DNA of 64,000 bases from JACKAQ01 sp965227145 (GCA_965227145.1 OZ245730.1:6218913-6282912); one strand, 5' to 3'. Numbered from the stretch's first letter, positions 43,170-51,722 are shown. Translations and numbers: made by a program. Notes: generated by a model not told the origin, from the sequence alone.

Positions 43170-44264
43170 TTGAATCCCATTAAAAAAGTGCTAAAGTTCA
43201 ATGCCGTTTTGTGGGGCAGTTGGCTACCTGTTTCCACTGTGGCGCTGATTTTACAAAATCCGGGTGCGGTTTCGCTGCCCGTAATTTTGGCAATTTCGGC
43301 ACTGCTGTTTGTTCCGGCAGTTGTGTTGAGTTTGCTGTGGTGGCCCATTTGCAACCAGATTCGCCGGAACCGGTTGTCTGACGTTGTCTTTGCCGGCACC
43401 CACATTGCTTTGGGCGCCATTTTTGTTGTGCTTTGGCTGGCGATGGCTTCCGGCGGTGCAATTGTGCTGTTTCCGGAAATCGTATCGCTGCCCATCGATT
43501 GGCAGGGAATTTTAGCCTGGCTGTTTCCCATCGGTATTTTGCTGTATGCCATCATCACCGGCGGATATTATTGGCTGCTTTCGCCAAAAGTAATTGTTGC
43601 CGGTTCAACCCAAAAAAGCACGCCGCATACAGCGTCGAAAACGCAACCGGTGCCGCACATCCAGCTTAATCCGCGATTTATTTATGAAATGTTGAATTTT
43701 GCCCACGACAGCATTACCGATTCTCCGGGCACTGCCCGAAAAGTGCTGCGCACAACCATCGAAATGCTGCAACATGCCATCCGCAACAAATCCACCGACA
43801 CATTGGCACTTGCCGACGAAATGACGTTCGTGCGCCATTATCTCGAACTCGAAAAATTGCGGCTCAAAGACCGTTTCCATTTTGAGGAAAATATTGATCC
43901 TAATTTGTTGGGCTATCCGATTCCGGCAATGATGCTGCAGCCGCTGCTCGAAAACGCGATTGAGCACGGCATCGAAACCACCGAAGATGGCGGCTGGATT
44001 CGCCTGAATATTAATCGCCAGGATCAAAATGTGATTGCCGTTGTGGAGAACAGCGTTACCATCGCGCCATCGCGGCGAGCGGAACGGCAAATGATTCAAC
44101 AAGATCTGTCGGGATTGCGTAACCTTCAGCAAAGACTGGCGCTTATCTACGGAAAAGATGTGCAGTTCTCCGCCCAATCCATTCCCGAAGAGCAGCTATT
44201 TCGTGTCAAATTTTACCTTCCGGCCCGCCCTGCCGTACGAATTTCCGAAACCGCTACCCAATAA
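43170..44264 (+). CDS. LytS-type membrane sensor lacking the phospho-accepting histidine
   Basis: 364 residues. Four membrane helices (about 10-32, 38-60, 70-98, 110-135) precede a LytS/YehU-type kinase domain (PF06580-like). The family's phosphorylation motif is QxNPHFLFN; here it reads QLNPRFIYEMLN, with Arg in place of His. The ATPase part looks intact: MMLQPLLENAIEHGI (N box) and LSGLRNLQQRLALIYG (G box). It may therefore be a pseudokinase or a regulatory subunit. The start is TTG at 43170 with ACGGAG nine bases upstream. No LytTR response regulator is adjacent. It is transcribed away from the small-GTPase operon. Confidence 0.82.
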   Translation: MNPIKKVLKFNAVLWGSWLPVSTVALILQNPGAVSLPVILAISALLFVPAVVLSLLWWPICNQIRRNRLSDVVFAGTHIALGAIFVVLWLAMASGGAIVLFPEIVSLPIDWQGILAWLFPIGILLYAIITGGYYWLLSPKVIVAGSTQKSTPHTASKTQPVPHIQLNPRFIYEMLNFAHDSITDSPGTARKVLRTTIEMLQHAIRNKSTDTLALADEMTFVRHYLELEKLRLKDRFHFEENIDPNLLGYPIPAMMLQPLLENAIEHGIETTEDGGWIRLNINRQDQNVIAVVENSVTIAPSRRAERQMIQQDLSGLRNLQQRLALIYGKDVQFSAQSIPEEQLFRVKFYLPARPAVRISETATQ

Positions 44265-44361
44265 AAAAATCCCGCCCGAAAAAAACGTCGCTACCATTCC
44301 GAAAAAATGATAACGACGTCTCAACCGAAGGAGGCGGTGATTGAAATATTCTAAAAATTGA

Positions 44362-45447
44362 TTAATTTCTGGCGGTTGTACTTTTTATTTCGAGCACACT
44401 GCGCATTTTTTTCAACACGTCATCGCTGCCGGGATTCACTTTCAAAATATTTTGATAATGCGCCAATGCGCGGTCGTAATCCTGTTCGTTGATGGCAATG
44501 TTTGCCAGATTGTCAAAATGCCCGACCAGCTTTTTTTGCAAATCGAGTGCGGCGGAATTTTGGGGGTCCATCGCCAGCGTTCGGTTCAAAAAATAAAGTG
44601 CACTACTGCTTTCCGGAGATAAAAATTGCTGGTTCTGAAATGCCATATTGGCTTTAACGATAAACGCCTGAACCTGCTGTTGCTGCTCTTCCGAGAGTTC
44701 TGCTGCGCCTTCGCTTTGCGGATTGATGCGTTCGATGCGCTGGCTGGCCATTTCCGCCAACGGATCATCCGGATATTCCGAAACAATTTGTTGATACAGC
44801 ACCAACGCTTCTTCGTATTGCGCCGTGCTGAAATAGCTTTCCGCGCGGGAATAAATAGTGCCGGCGGTTTCCGGATTGTAATAGGCCACAAAATAAATTC
44901 CAGTTGCAACCATAATAAAAACAATCGCTAAAACGGCAAAAACCAGACTGCTTTTTTCGCTGTTGTTAACGGGCGGCGGTTCTGTGGTTTGGGCTTGTTC
45001 GCTGTAATAATCCGGCACATCGTCGTCCAATTCCTGAAATTCCGCATCGCGGGCAAACACATAGTCCGCTTCATTGGAAGCATCGACACTGGCATTTTGG
45101 GACGTTTGTGGGTTGGTTTTGCTGTTTTGCGAAACGGCTGTCAGCGAATTATCTTCACCGGTTTCCGTTTGAATGACCGGCAAAAAAGGCGCTTCTTCAG
45201 AATCGTTTTGCCCGTCCACTGCAATCTGGCGATCGTCCGGGGTTGGTTTTTTTTCATCCCCGTCAATTTGTAACATGCCGTTAATGCGGCGCTTTTGGTC
45301 TTGTTTTTTTGCAGCTTCCGCCGATTCCGCAACCGACACTTTTTTGATGGTCACAAAATCAATCCCATGTTCCGGACATATATTACCTTCAATCCGTGAG
45401 TTGCACAGTTGGCAAAAGAAGGTTAGTTTTTCGGATCTTTGGTTCAT
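44362..45447 (-). CDS. Zinc-ribbon-like, single-pass membrane, TPR protein
   Basis: 361 residues from the ATG at 45447 (AGGAG ten bases upstream). The N-terminus has a compact Cys/His cluster, Cys12-x2-Cys15-x8-Cys24-x2-His27, likely binding one zinc. About 130 disordered acidic residues follow, then one membrane helix (about 167-190, SLVFAVLAIVFIMVATGIYF) and TPR-like repeats (about 198-350: RAESYFSTAQYEEALVLYQQ, YDRALAHYQNILKVNPGS). The topology would put the zinc ribbon in the cytoplasm and the TPR in the periplasm. No specific family or function is recognised; a scaffold role is likely. Confidence 0.72.
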   Translation of the reverse strand: MNQRSEKLTFFCQLCNSRIEGNICPEHGIDFVTIKKVSVAESAEAAKKQDQKRRINGMLQIDGDEKKPTPDDRQIAVDGQNDSEEAPFLPVIQTETGEDNSLTAVSQNSKTNPQTSQNASVDASNEADYVFARDAEFQELDDDVPDYYSEQAQTTEPPPVNNSEKSSLVFAVLAIVFIMVATGIYFVAYYNPETAGTIYSRAESYFSTAQYEEALVLYQQIVSEYPDDPLAEMASQRIERINPQSEGAAELSEEQQQQVQAFIVKANMAFQNQQFLSPESSSALYFLNRTLAMDPQNSAALDLQKKLVGHFDNLANIAINEQDYDRALAHYQNILKVNPGSDDVLKKMRSVLEIKSTTARN

Positions 45448-45751
45448 CAATTCACTCCTGATATAAAAACTTCATCCTGAATATGCATCTTTCTCCCGTT
45501 CAAAATTCGCGATTCAGAGAAAGTATTTTCTTGCAAAAAACCGGTAAAGAACGGTAAAAAATGCGAAAGATTACACATTTCATTGTGTTCTATCGCAAAT
45601 TCTCAGTGACGGATTTTGAAACCTTTTTGAATACCCGTCAATGCCGTAATCGTAAAAATATTGAATTTTATGAATATTTTTTGGAGATTTTTTCAAAGGA
45701 AACGGCTTTGCAGCCAAAGCGACAAAGCCGTCAGGGAAGGAAAAGTTGGCT
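45448..45751. other. Intergenic region
   Basis: About 300 AT-rich bases between two minus-strand genes. The left part of the upstream side holds the ribosome site of the TPR gene, and a terminator hairpin lies at 45702-45731. The short plus-strand open frame here (45561-45755) has no coding character. Confidence 0.55.
45702..45731 (-). terminator. Hairpin after the 132-residue hypothetical gene
   Basis: ACGGCTTTG (45702-45710) pairs with CAAAGCCGT (45723-45731). On the minus strand it is followed by TTCCTTTG, a moderate T-rich tail. Confidence 0.6.
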
Positions 45752-46150
45752 TTAGAACATCGAAGAATGCGGTTTGTCCATTTTCGGCGGTGTGGAAATG
45801 AACATGCGCCATTCATCTTCATCATTAAATTGGCGGGTGATATCGGTGCTGCCGGTTTCGTTACCAAGGCGTTGCAACTGCATTTTCAAAATGACATTAT
45901 CGACCAGCGTTGCAATTTTGGAAACGCGGTGTTCCATCATTACGCTTTGAATGCGTTTCATATAACGGGTCCATTTCTGCTCCAATACGCGCATGCCGCG
46001 AACGTCGATTGCGGCAATAAACCCTTCGTCCAGCCGGGAAATTTCGCGATCGATCATATAGCAAATCGATTTCAAATCTTCTTCATCGTAATAGTTATTG
46101 ATGGTGATATTTAACCGGCGCATCATTTGGTCTGCATTTACTGTAAACAT
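45752..46150 (-). CDS. Small hypothetical protein
   Basis: 132 residues with an excellent ribosome site (AAGGAGGC) before the ATG at 46150. The sequence alternates helices and strands: YYDEEDLKSICYMIDREISR, GFIAAIDVRGMRVLEQKWTR, SKIATLVDNVILKMQLQRL. The AAIDVRGM strand followed by a helix recalls SpoIIAA/STAS-like folds, but the match is weak. There is no signal peptide or membrane helix. I do not recognise a family. It lies downstream of the dap operon after a long hairpin and forms its own unit. Confidence 0.6.
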   Translation of the reverse strand: MFTVNADQMMRRLNITINNYYDEEDLKSICYMIDREISRLDEGFIAAIDVRGMRVLEQKWTRYMKRIQSVMMEHRVSKIATLVDNVILKMQLQRLGNETGSTDITRQFNDEDEWRMFISTPPKMDKPHSSMF

Positions 46151-46455
46151 GGCCCAAGCCTCCTTGTTGAATGTTCCGTCCCTGGTTTTTCTATTTTCTG
46201 CGATAAAAATTTTGCAACCTTAAATTGAATAAAAACAACATTCGAAGCACCTTCCCTTCTGCCCTTCGATGTCCCGAAAGACAGAATGGGAAGGTCAACG
46301 AATCAGCAGCTTACATACTCACTTATCTCTGTCATCACTTACTTAACTTGTCCCAAAGTCATCGTTCAGTTATAAGATATTTGATTTGCTAACGCATCGT
46401 TTATCAGATGTCACAGAAAAACGAAACCAATTTTTTGAGGGAAGAAAAGTGGAAA
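46151..46455. other. Intergenic region between the dap operon and a hypothetical gene
   Basis: About 305 bases. It contains the long hairpin at 46249-46295 and the ribosome site of the downstream gene. No other feature recognised. Confidence 0.55.
46249..46295. repeat. Long inverted repeat downstream of the dap operon
   Basis: ACCTTCCCTTCTG (46249-46261) pairs with CAGAATGGGAAGGT (46282-46295), one base bulged; the flanks TTCG and CGAA extend it. On the minus strand a T-run (GTTTTT) comes only about 18 bases later. It may end dap transcription or structure the leader of the next gene. Confidence 0.55.
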
Positions 46456-47574
46456 TCAACCGGCGGGATTTGTGAGTGCAGCACGCATTTGGCGAACAGC
46501 GGTGCGAATGTTTTCTGTAGAAATACCGAAAGATAGGCGAATAAACCCATTGCCACGATTGCCGAACGCGTTTCCGGGAACCGTGATTACCTTTGCCGAT
46601 TGCAAAAAATAGCGGGAGGCGCACTCAATTTGTGGGATTTGCGGAATATTGGCAAACACAAACAACCCGCCATCCGGCGCTGCCGATTGCCAGCCGGACA
46701 TTTGGCGCAATTCGTTGAGCAGCAGGTTGCGGCGATGCAACACATCCAGCCGGTTTTTTTCGACCAGCGGTTGCCAGTAATGTTCAAAAATGAGCGTCGC
46801 AATGCGTTGCGAAATGACCGGAGCACAGGTCGTAAAGTATTGATGGACAAGGGTTAACGCAGCTATTTCCGTCGCTGGCGCAATCAGCCAGCCGAGCCGC
46901 CATCCGGTCATTCCCACCGATTTCGAGAGGCTGGAAACCACAATCGCGCGGTCGGAAAATTCCCGGATGCTGCGCGGTTTTTCGTCACAAAAATATAGCT
47001 CGGAATACACCTCATCAGAAATAATGGTGATACCGTGCGCATCGCAAAGCGCGGCAAGCCAACGCAAATCATCCGCAGAAAAAACGTAACCGGTGGGATT
47101 TGCCGGACTGTTCAAAAACAGGAATTTTGTTTTCGGTGAGATTTGGCGGGCGATGGCATCGATATTCAGTTTTTCATGCAGAAAAATGGGCGATTGATAC
47201 GGCACGGCTGTGCCGCCCATCATTTGCACAAGATTGGCGTACGCCAGAAATCCGGGATTGGGAACGAGCGCCGCATCGCCCGATTGGATGAGCGCATGTG
47301 CGATGACTGCCAACGCTTCCTGCGCTCCGCAGGTCACGCAAATGTTATTTGCGGAAACGGGAAATGGTTGCAGCGCAGCGATATGCGTTCGCAGTTCCGG
47401 CAATCCGGCGTTTGGGGAATAGCTGTGTGGCCACTCCGGGGCGCGTCTGTTGATGTCATCCCAAATTTCCGGTGGTAGCTGAAAATCCGGTTCGCCGATA
47501 GCCAAATTAATTGCGTCCGGCGGTGCGGCTGCCATCATTTCACGAATCGGCGATGGCGGCGGAATCCTGTTCAC
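46456..47574 (-). CDS. dapC: Class I/II PLP aminotransferase, probable N-succinyl-DAP aminotransferase
   Basis: 372 residues. Fold type I motifs: NSPANPTG (155-162), ISDEVY with Asp187 and Tyr190, the PLP lysine Lys218 in SSLSKSVGM and Arg226 in GWRLGW. The start is GTG at 47574, overlapping the dapD stop by four bases (GTGA). As dapD (succinylase branch) and dapE flank it in one operon, the missing step between them, transamination of N-succinyl-2-amino-6-ketopimelate, is the natural function. Sequence alone cannot exclude another keto-acid substrate, so the gene symbol rests on context. Confidence 0.78.
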   Translation of the reverse strand: MNRIPPPSPIREMMAAAPPDAINLAIGEPDFQLPPEIWDDINRRAPEWPHSYSPNAGLPELRTHIAALQPFPVSANNICVTCGAQEALAVIAHALIQSGDAALVPNPGFLAYANLVQMMGGTAVPYQSPIFLHEKLNIDAIARQISPKTKFLFLNSPANPTGYVFSADDLRWLAALCDAHGITIISDEVYSELYFCDEKPRSIREFSDRAIVVSSLSKSVGMTGWRLGWLIAPATEIAALTLVHQYFTTCAPVISQRIATLIFEHYWQPLVEKNRLDVLHRRNLLLNELRQMSGWQSAAPDGGLFVFANIPQIPQIECASRYFLQSAKVITVPGNAFGNRGNGFIRLSFGISTENIRTAVRQMRAALTNPAG

Positions 47575-48401
47575 CGCAGCGCTTCTTCCAGCAGTGTCGC
47601 CAGATCGGTTTTTTCATCGCGATATTTGATGATCAGCAGCGTGACGACATTTAGCCGGTGTTCCCGTCCGAACGCGGATTGAATGGGGCGCGAGCCGGGA
47701 ACGACAACGGCATTCGGCGGAATTTGCAACGCTTTTTCCGCGTTCGCGCGAATAATGGTGCCGTGTACGCAATCGTAAACCGGGGTTGAGCGAGTGAGTT
47801 GCACGCCCGCGCCGATCACTGCGCCGCTGCCGATAAACGTGCCTTCGAAAACGCCGCAGTTGCCGCCGATGATTGCGCCATCTTCCACGATGACCGGCAA
47901 ACTGCCGACCGGCTCCAAAACGCCGCCGATCTGCGCGCCCGCGCTGAGGTGCACATTTTTCCCGATTTGCGCACACGATCCGACCAGCACATGCGAATCG
48001 ATCAGCGAATTGGCATCGACAAACGCGCCGATGTTGACATACGACGGCGGCATCATAATCACGCCGCTGCCCAAAAAACTACCGGTGCGCACGCTCGTTC
48101 CGCCCGGAACGATGCGCACATCCGGCTGTTCGCCGAAGGGTTTTAGCGGCAGGTTGTGTTTGTCGAAAAACCGGAAATTTTCGTTGATGGCCATTTCCGT
48201 CACTTTGCCGCGCCGGAAGAGCAGCAAAATACCTTTTTTCACCCAGCTGTTTACCCGCCAACTGCCGTTTTCCGGCTGTGCTGCGCGCACTTCGCCGCAG
48301 TTCAGCGCTTCGGTGAAAATCGCCAGCGCGTCGTCCAGTTCTGCCGGATTTATGGCGTCGCTGTCCGCAAACGCTGATTCGATAATTTCTTGTAAGTTCA
48401 T
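47571..48401 (-). CDS. dapD: Tetrahydrodipicolinate N-succinyltransferase
   Basis: 276 residues, the usual DapD length. An N-terminal helical domain (1-95) is followed by left-handed beta-helix repeats: VRTGSFLGSGVIMMPPSYVN, IGAFVDANSLIDSHVLVGSC, GKNVHLSAGAQIGGVLEPVG and DGAIIGGNCGVFEGTFIGSG. It transfers succinyl from succinyl-CoA to tetrahydrodipicolinate, committing the pathway to the succinylase branch. It lies 88 bases after dapA and overlaps the aminotransferase gene. GAGAAAAC precedes the ATG. Confidence 0.95.
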   Translation of the reverse strand: MNLQEIIESAFADSDAINPAELDDALAIFTEALNCGEVRAAQPENGSWRVNSWVKKGILLLFRRGKVTEMAINENFRFFDKHNLPLKPFGEQPDVRIVPGGTSVRTGSFLGSGVIMMPPSYVNIGAFVDANSLIDSHVLVGSCAQIGKNVHLSAGAQIGGVLEPVGSLPVIVEDGAIIGGNCGVFEGTFIGSGAVIGAGVQLTRSTPVYDCVHGTIIRANAEKALQIPPNAVVVPGSRPIQSAFGREHRLNVVTLLIIKYRDEKTDLATLLEEALR

Positions 48402-48489
48402 GTTTTCTCTGAATGTTAAATCGTCGCCAAGACGGCGCGGGACAGTCCTGTTTTATTTGCCCCGCACCATTTTGGCTGAAACCGGATCA

Positions 48490-49416
48490 TCAGTAAATCA
48501 ATTCAACCGGCCGTGCGGCGTGGGTTTCGTCGAGTAAATTCAGGTTGAACAACTCGTTTTCCAGCAGCTCGCAGCTGCGTTGCTGCAGCGCTGCCAGCGG
48601 TTGCCGGACGTGGCTGCCCATCAATCCCATCATCGCCAACGTGGTTTTGACGGGCACGGGATTGCTTTCCACAAAATTCAGTTGCATCAAATTGAGATAG
48701 CGGTAGTGGATCTCCCGCGCTGTTGCCCAGTCGCCGTTGAGCGCTGCGGTGACCATCCGGGTAAATTCGCCGGGAATCTGGTTCGATACCACCGAAATCA
48801 CGCCGTTGCCGCCCGCACTGAGGATGGGCAGGGTGAGCGCGTCATCGCCGGAAAGCACCGCAAATCCCGCCGGACGCTGCTGCAAAATCCGCATGATTTG
48901 CCCGAGATCGCCGGAGGCCTCTTTTACCGCAACGATGTTCGGCACTTCCGCCAATTGCAAAACGGAATCCGCTGTGAGATTCACGCCCGTTCTGCCGGGA
49001 ACGTTGTATAAAATCACCGGAATATCGATAGCGGCGGCAATGGCGCGGTAATGCGCGATCAGCCCGGATTGCGCTGGTTTGTTGTAATACGGACAAACGG
49101 AGAGGATCGCGTCCGCGCCGAGTGATTGGGCAAGTTGCGCCATTTGGATGACCTGCCGGGTGTTGTTGCCGCCCGCGCCGCAAATCACCGGTACGCGTCC
49201 GGCAGTCCGGTCGATTGCCAGCTGCAGCACGCGCCGATACTCCGCATCGTCTAGCGTTACGCTTTCGCCGGTGGTTCCGCAGGGCACAATTCCGGAGATT
49301 CCCTGCTCAATTTGGCGGTCGATGAGCCGCAAAAATGTAGCCTCGTCCAGCTCGCCGTTTGGGTGAAAAGGGGTAACGAGCGCGGTAAAACAGCCGTTTA
49401 AATTTATCTGATTCAT
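48490..49416 (-). CDS. dapA: 4-hydroxy-tetrahydrodipicolinate synthase
   Basis: 308 residues, TIM barrel. Active-site features: GTTGE at 47-51, YYNKP at 110-114, Tyr137 in LYNVPGRTG and the Schiff-base Lys165 in IVAVKEASGD. It condenses pyruvate with aspartate semialdehyde, the first committed step to DAP and lysine. It lies 16 bases downstream of dapB, in the riboswitch-controlled operon. Feedback inhibition by lysine cannot be judged from sequence. Confidence 0.95.
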   Translation of the reverse strand: MNQINLNGCFTALVTPFHPNGELDEATFLRLIDRQIEQGISGIVPCGTTGESVTLDDAEYRRVLQLAIDRTAGRVPVICGAGGNNTRQVIQMAQLAQSLGADAILSVCPYYNKPAQSGLIAHYRAIAAAIDIPVILYNVPGRTGVNLTADSVLQLAEVPNIVAVKEASGDLGQIMRILQQRPAGFAVLSGDDALTLPILSAGGNGVISVVSNQIPGEFTRMVTAALNGDWATAREIHYRYLNLMQLNFVESNPVPVKTTLAMMGLMGSHVRQPLAALQQRSCELLENELFNLNLLDETHAARPVELIY

Positions 49417-49432
49417 TTGTTATGCCTTTGTT

Positions 49433-50182
49433 CTAATATGTTGATTTTACTTCATTTAAAATATCTGAAAACATATCGTCGATGGAAAAGAAACCGCTTC
49501 TCCCGGTGAGCCATTCCGCCGCACGGATTGCGCCGGTGGCAAAGCCGGCCCTGCCTCTGGCGATGTGGCTCAACTCGATGGCATCCGCCGGACTGTCGAT
49601 GAAAATTTGATGGGTTCCCGGCACGCTGCCCACCCGCTGCGAGCTGACGCAGAGCACGTTTTCCGGCACGGCGCCGTTGTGATTGCCGCTGTGAATTTCC
49701 GATTTTCGCGGATGCGCTGCGAGAATTGCATTCGCCAGCATTTTGGCGGTGCCGCTGGGGCTGTCCGCTTTTTGGCGATGATGAATTTCGTGCACGCTGA
49801 TGTCGTATTCCCCGAAAACGCCGGAAATTTGCGCGGCGAATTCGGTTAGCTTGCGGAACAGCATCACGCCGATTGAAAAATTGGCGGCGTGCAAAAAACT
49901 ACCGTTTTGCGATTCGACCATCTGCCGGATCTGCGGCAATTCACTTTCCCAATTGGTGGTTCCGGTGACGAACGGACAACCGGCGGAAAGGGCGATTTGC
50001 ACATTTTCGCGGAGGGCGCTGGCTGTGCTAAAATCAATAATTACATCAACTTCAGTCAGTGCTGATTTTATGAGCGGCTGCCGGGAGTTGAACATTTTTG
50101 TAACGCGGTGGGAATCGCTGTTTTCCAGCAACGCCGCAACCGCCTGCCCCATTTTCCCGGTACCGATCAGCCCGATTTTCAT
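49433..50182 (-). CDS. dapB: 4-hydroxy-tetrahydrodipicolinate reductase
   Basis: 249 residues. The Rossmann start is KIGLIGTGKMGQAVA and the substrate-binding and catalytic region is ISVHEIHHRQKADSPSGTA, containing the family motif E-x-HH-x-x-K-x-D-x-PSGTA. The protein reduces the DapA product with NAD(P)H. CGAGGAAAAC precedes the ATG. It follows dapE by 15 bases. Confidence 0.95.
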   Translation of the reverse strand: MKIGLIGTGKMGQAVAALLENSDSHRVTKMFNSRQPLIKSALTEVDVIIDFSTASALRENVQIALSAGCPFVTGTTNWESELPQIRQMVESQNGSFLHAANFSIGVMLFRKLTEFAAQISGVFGEYDISVHEIHHRQKADSPSGTAKMLANAILAAHPRKSEIHSGNHNGAVPENVLCVSSQRVGSVPGTHQIFIDSPADAIELSHIARGRAGFATGAIRAAEWLTGRSGFFSIDDMFSDILNEVKSTY

Positions 50183-50197
50183 TGTTTTCCTCGATAT

Positions 50198-51238
50198 TTA
50201 CAAAATTTGCGATTGATTTTTGGGACGCGCAACCGCAGGCGTTTCGGCTGCCAGCGTGGCAATCAATCGCTGATAAATTTCCGATGCTGCGTATAATTCC
50301 GATATCGCAACGGATTCGTTGGGTGTGTGCGCGTCCAGAATATTGCCGGGACCGACCATCAGCGTTGGGCAAATTTGTGAAAAATACGCTGCGTCCGATC
50401 CGAAAGAGACCGGTGAGTGGTTGAATCCGGTAGGCACAAACAGCTCCACCGGATCGCTGTGAGCGATAATCCGGAGCGCCACATTTGGCAATAAATGCGC
50501 TTTCAGTAGCGAAATGGCTGTTGCCGCATCGTCCACCAATCGCACACAAACGGTGGCTGTGGCGCGTTCGGCCAGCGTGTTTGCAGCTTCGCCACCGCTG
50601 ATTTTCCCGATGTTGACGGTTGCTTTTCCGGCAGTTGGCGAATCGCCCCAATCCAGCGCATCCAGTTTTGCCAATTGCGACAGCAACAGGCTGATGGCGG
50701 ATTTTCCGTGCGCCGGATAACCGGAGTGCACCGCAACGCCGTTTGCGATCAATTCGAAAATCAGCACCCCTTTTTGGGCGCTGACCAGTTGGTTGCCCGT
50801 CGGCTCTCCGTTGATAATAAACCGCGCGGGATAGTGCTCTTCCAAAAAAGTTTGGGCACCGCAACTATCTGTTTCTTCGCCAATTACGACCAGCAAACCG
50901 GCACGCCAGCGCAAATATTCCGGCAGGTTGACCAGCGCGTGCAGCATGGCGACCAACGCGCCTTTGGCATCGCAAGAGCCACGGCCGTAAATTCTGCCAT
51001 CAGAAATTTTGGCTGGAATATGCGGCGGAACCGTATCGCAATGTGTGGTGAGCAGGATATCCGGTGAGCTTTCCCATCCGGCAAGCAGATTGAACCGATC
51101 CGGCGCAACCGGAAAAGATTGAACCTGCAGCCCGAGCCGCCCGAAAGTTCGGGTGAGCAGCTGCAACACGGCAGTTTCGTTCCCGGTCGGGGAAGCCGTG
51201 TTGATTAAATCTGTCAGAAGTGTTTCAATTTGCCACAT
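50198..51238 (-). CDS. dapE: Succinyl-diaminopimelate desuccinylase-type M20 metallopeptidase
   Basis: 346 residues from the ATG at 51238 (MWQIETLLTDL); the frame to 51313 would run through the leader terminator. M20 metal ligands and catalytic residues are visible: His66 and Asp68 in TTHCDTV, Asp90 in GSCDAKG, catalytic Glu121 with Glu122 in IGEETDS, Glu145 in INGEPTG and the late His in DAHTPNE. In this operon the substrate is most likely N-succinyl-LL-DAP; ArgE-like N-acetyl-ornithine or LysK-like activity is the alternative, since the length and GxxEPTGN segment are shared. It is the first gene after the lysine riboswitch. Confidence 0.88.
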   Translation of the reverse strand: MWQIETLLTDLINTASPTGNETAVLQLLTRTFGRLGLQVQSFPVAPDRFNLLAGWESSPDILLTTHCDTVPPHIPAKISDGRIYGRGSCDAKGALVAMLHALVNLPEYLRWRAGLLVVIGEETDSCGAQTFLEEHYPARFIINGEPTGNQLVSAQKGVLIFELIANGVAVHSGYPAHGKSAISLLLSQLAKLDALDWGDSPTAGKATVNIGKISGGEAANTLAERATATVCVRLVDDAATAISLLKAHLLPNVALRIIAHSDPVELFVPTGFNHSPVSFGSDAAYFSQICPTLMVGPGNILDAHTPNESVAISELYAASEIYQRLIATLAAETPAVARPKNQSQIL

Positions 51239-51240
51239 AA

Positions 51241-51293
51241 TCAAAAATGGGTTAATGGTTTGGGACGAAGCAGCCCAAATCATCAACCCATTT
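51241..51293 (-). terminator. Riboswitch-controlled intrinsic terminator before dapE
   Basis: A 20-bp stem (51245-51264 with 51274-51293, two G-U wobbles, nine-base loop) followed on the minus strand by TTTTTGA. It lies between the lysine aptamer and the dapE ATG. The short UCAACC just after the aptamer can pair with GGUUGA in the terminator's first arm, giving a plausible antiterminator when lysine is absent. Confidence 0.88.
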
Positions 51294-51325
51294 CGATGGT
51301 AAACAACTGTCAACAGAAATTGGTT

Positions 51326-51500
51326 GAGTCATAGCGCTCCATCCGGTTTTCAGATGACAGTCTGCAAGATATTTTCCTGCAGCCCAACACCGGCGTTCCT
51401 GTTATTCCGGCGTTTCGGCCACGACTCCTTTCAGTCACATCTGCAATCGAGTAGCAGGTCTCTCGATGCGCTTACTGATAATCGTGGCGCCTCTATGCTC
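51326..51500 (-). promoter_or_regulatory. Lysine riboswitch (L box) aptamer
   Basis: The minus-strand leader matches the L-box pattern. The closing helix P1 pairs GAGCATAG (51500-51493) with CTATG-A-CTC (51334-51326). Inside are the conserved AGAGGCGC after P1, CAGTAAGCG, the CTGAAAGGAG and GGCCGAAACGCC blocks of the core, and GGATGGAGCGCTATG closing the 3-prime side. The order and these blocks agree with the B. subtilis lysC leader. It controls the dapE-dapB-dapA-dapD-aminotransferase operon: lysine binding should stabilise P1 and favour the terminator at 51241-51293. Confidence 0.93.
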
Positions 51501-51550
51501 TGCGCAAAACCTAACCGTTGAATGTCAAAAAGGCAAGTTGTTTTTTCGAA

Positions 51551-51579
51551 ATTATACTTTTTTCGCAAATACTTGAAAA
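51551..51579 (-). promoter_or_regulatory. Promoter of the lysine operon
   Basis: On the minus strand TTTTCA (51579-51574), a 17-base spacer and a perfect TATAAT (51556-51551). Transcription would start near 51544, about 45 bases before the riboswitch. Confidence 0.6.
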
Positions 51580-51722
51580 AATAAACCTTTGGCTGTGAAA
51601 AATGGGAAAAACGACATTGGCGGGGAAGAAAGCGGGTGAGAAAAAATGCCGGTTTTGGGGAAAAACGAGTGATTGTTCCGGTCGATTTCATCCGGAAACC
51701 GTGAACTGATTTCTAAAAAAAA

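Noticed and set aside
45561..45755. Plus-strand 64-residue open frame
   Set aside because: AT-rich intergenic sequence, no ribosome site, and it crosses a terminator hairpin.
51523..51528. TTGACA on the minus strand just before the lysine riboswitch
   Set aside because: No -10 box at proper distance, and transcription from it would start inside the aptamer; the TATAAT promoter at 51551 fits better.
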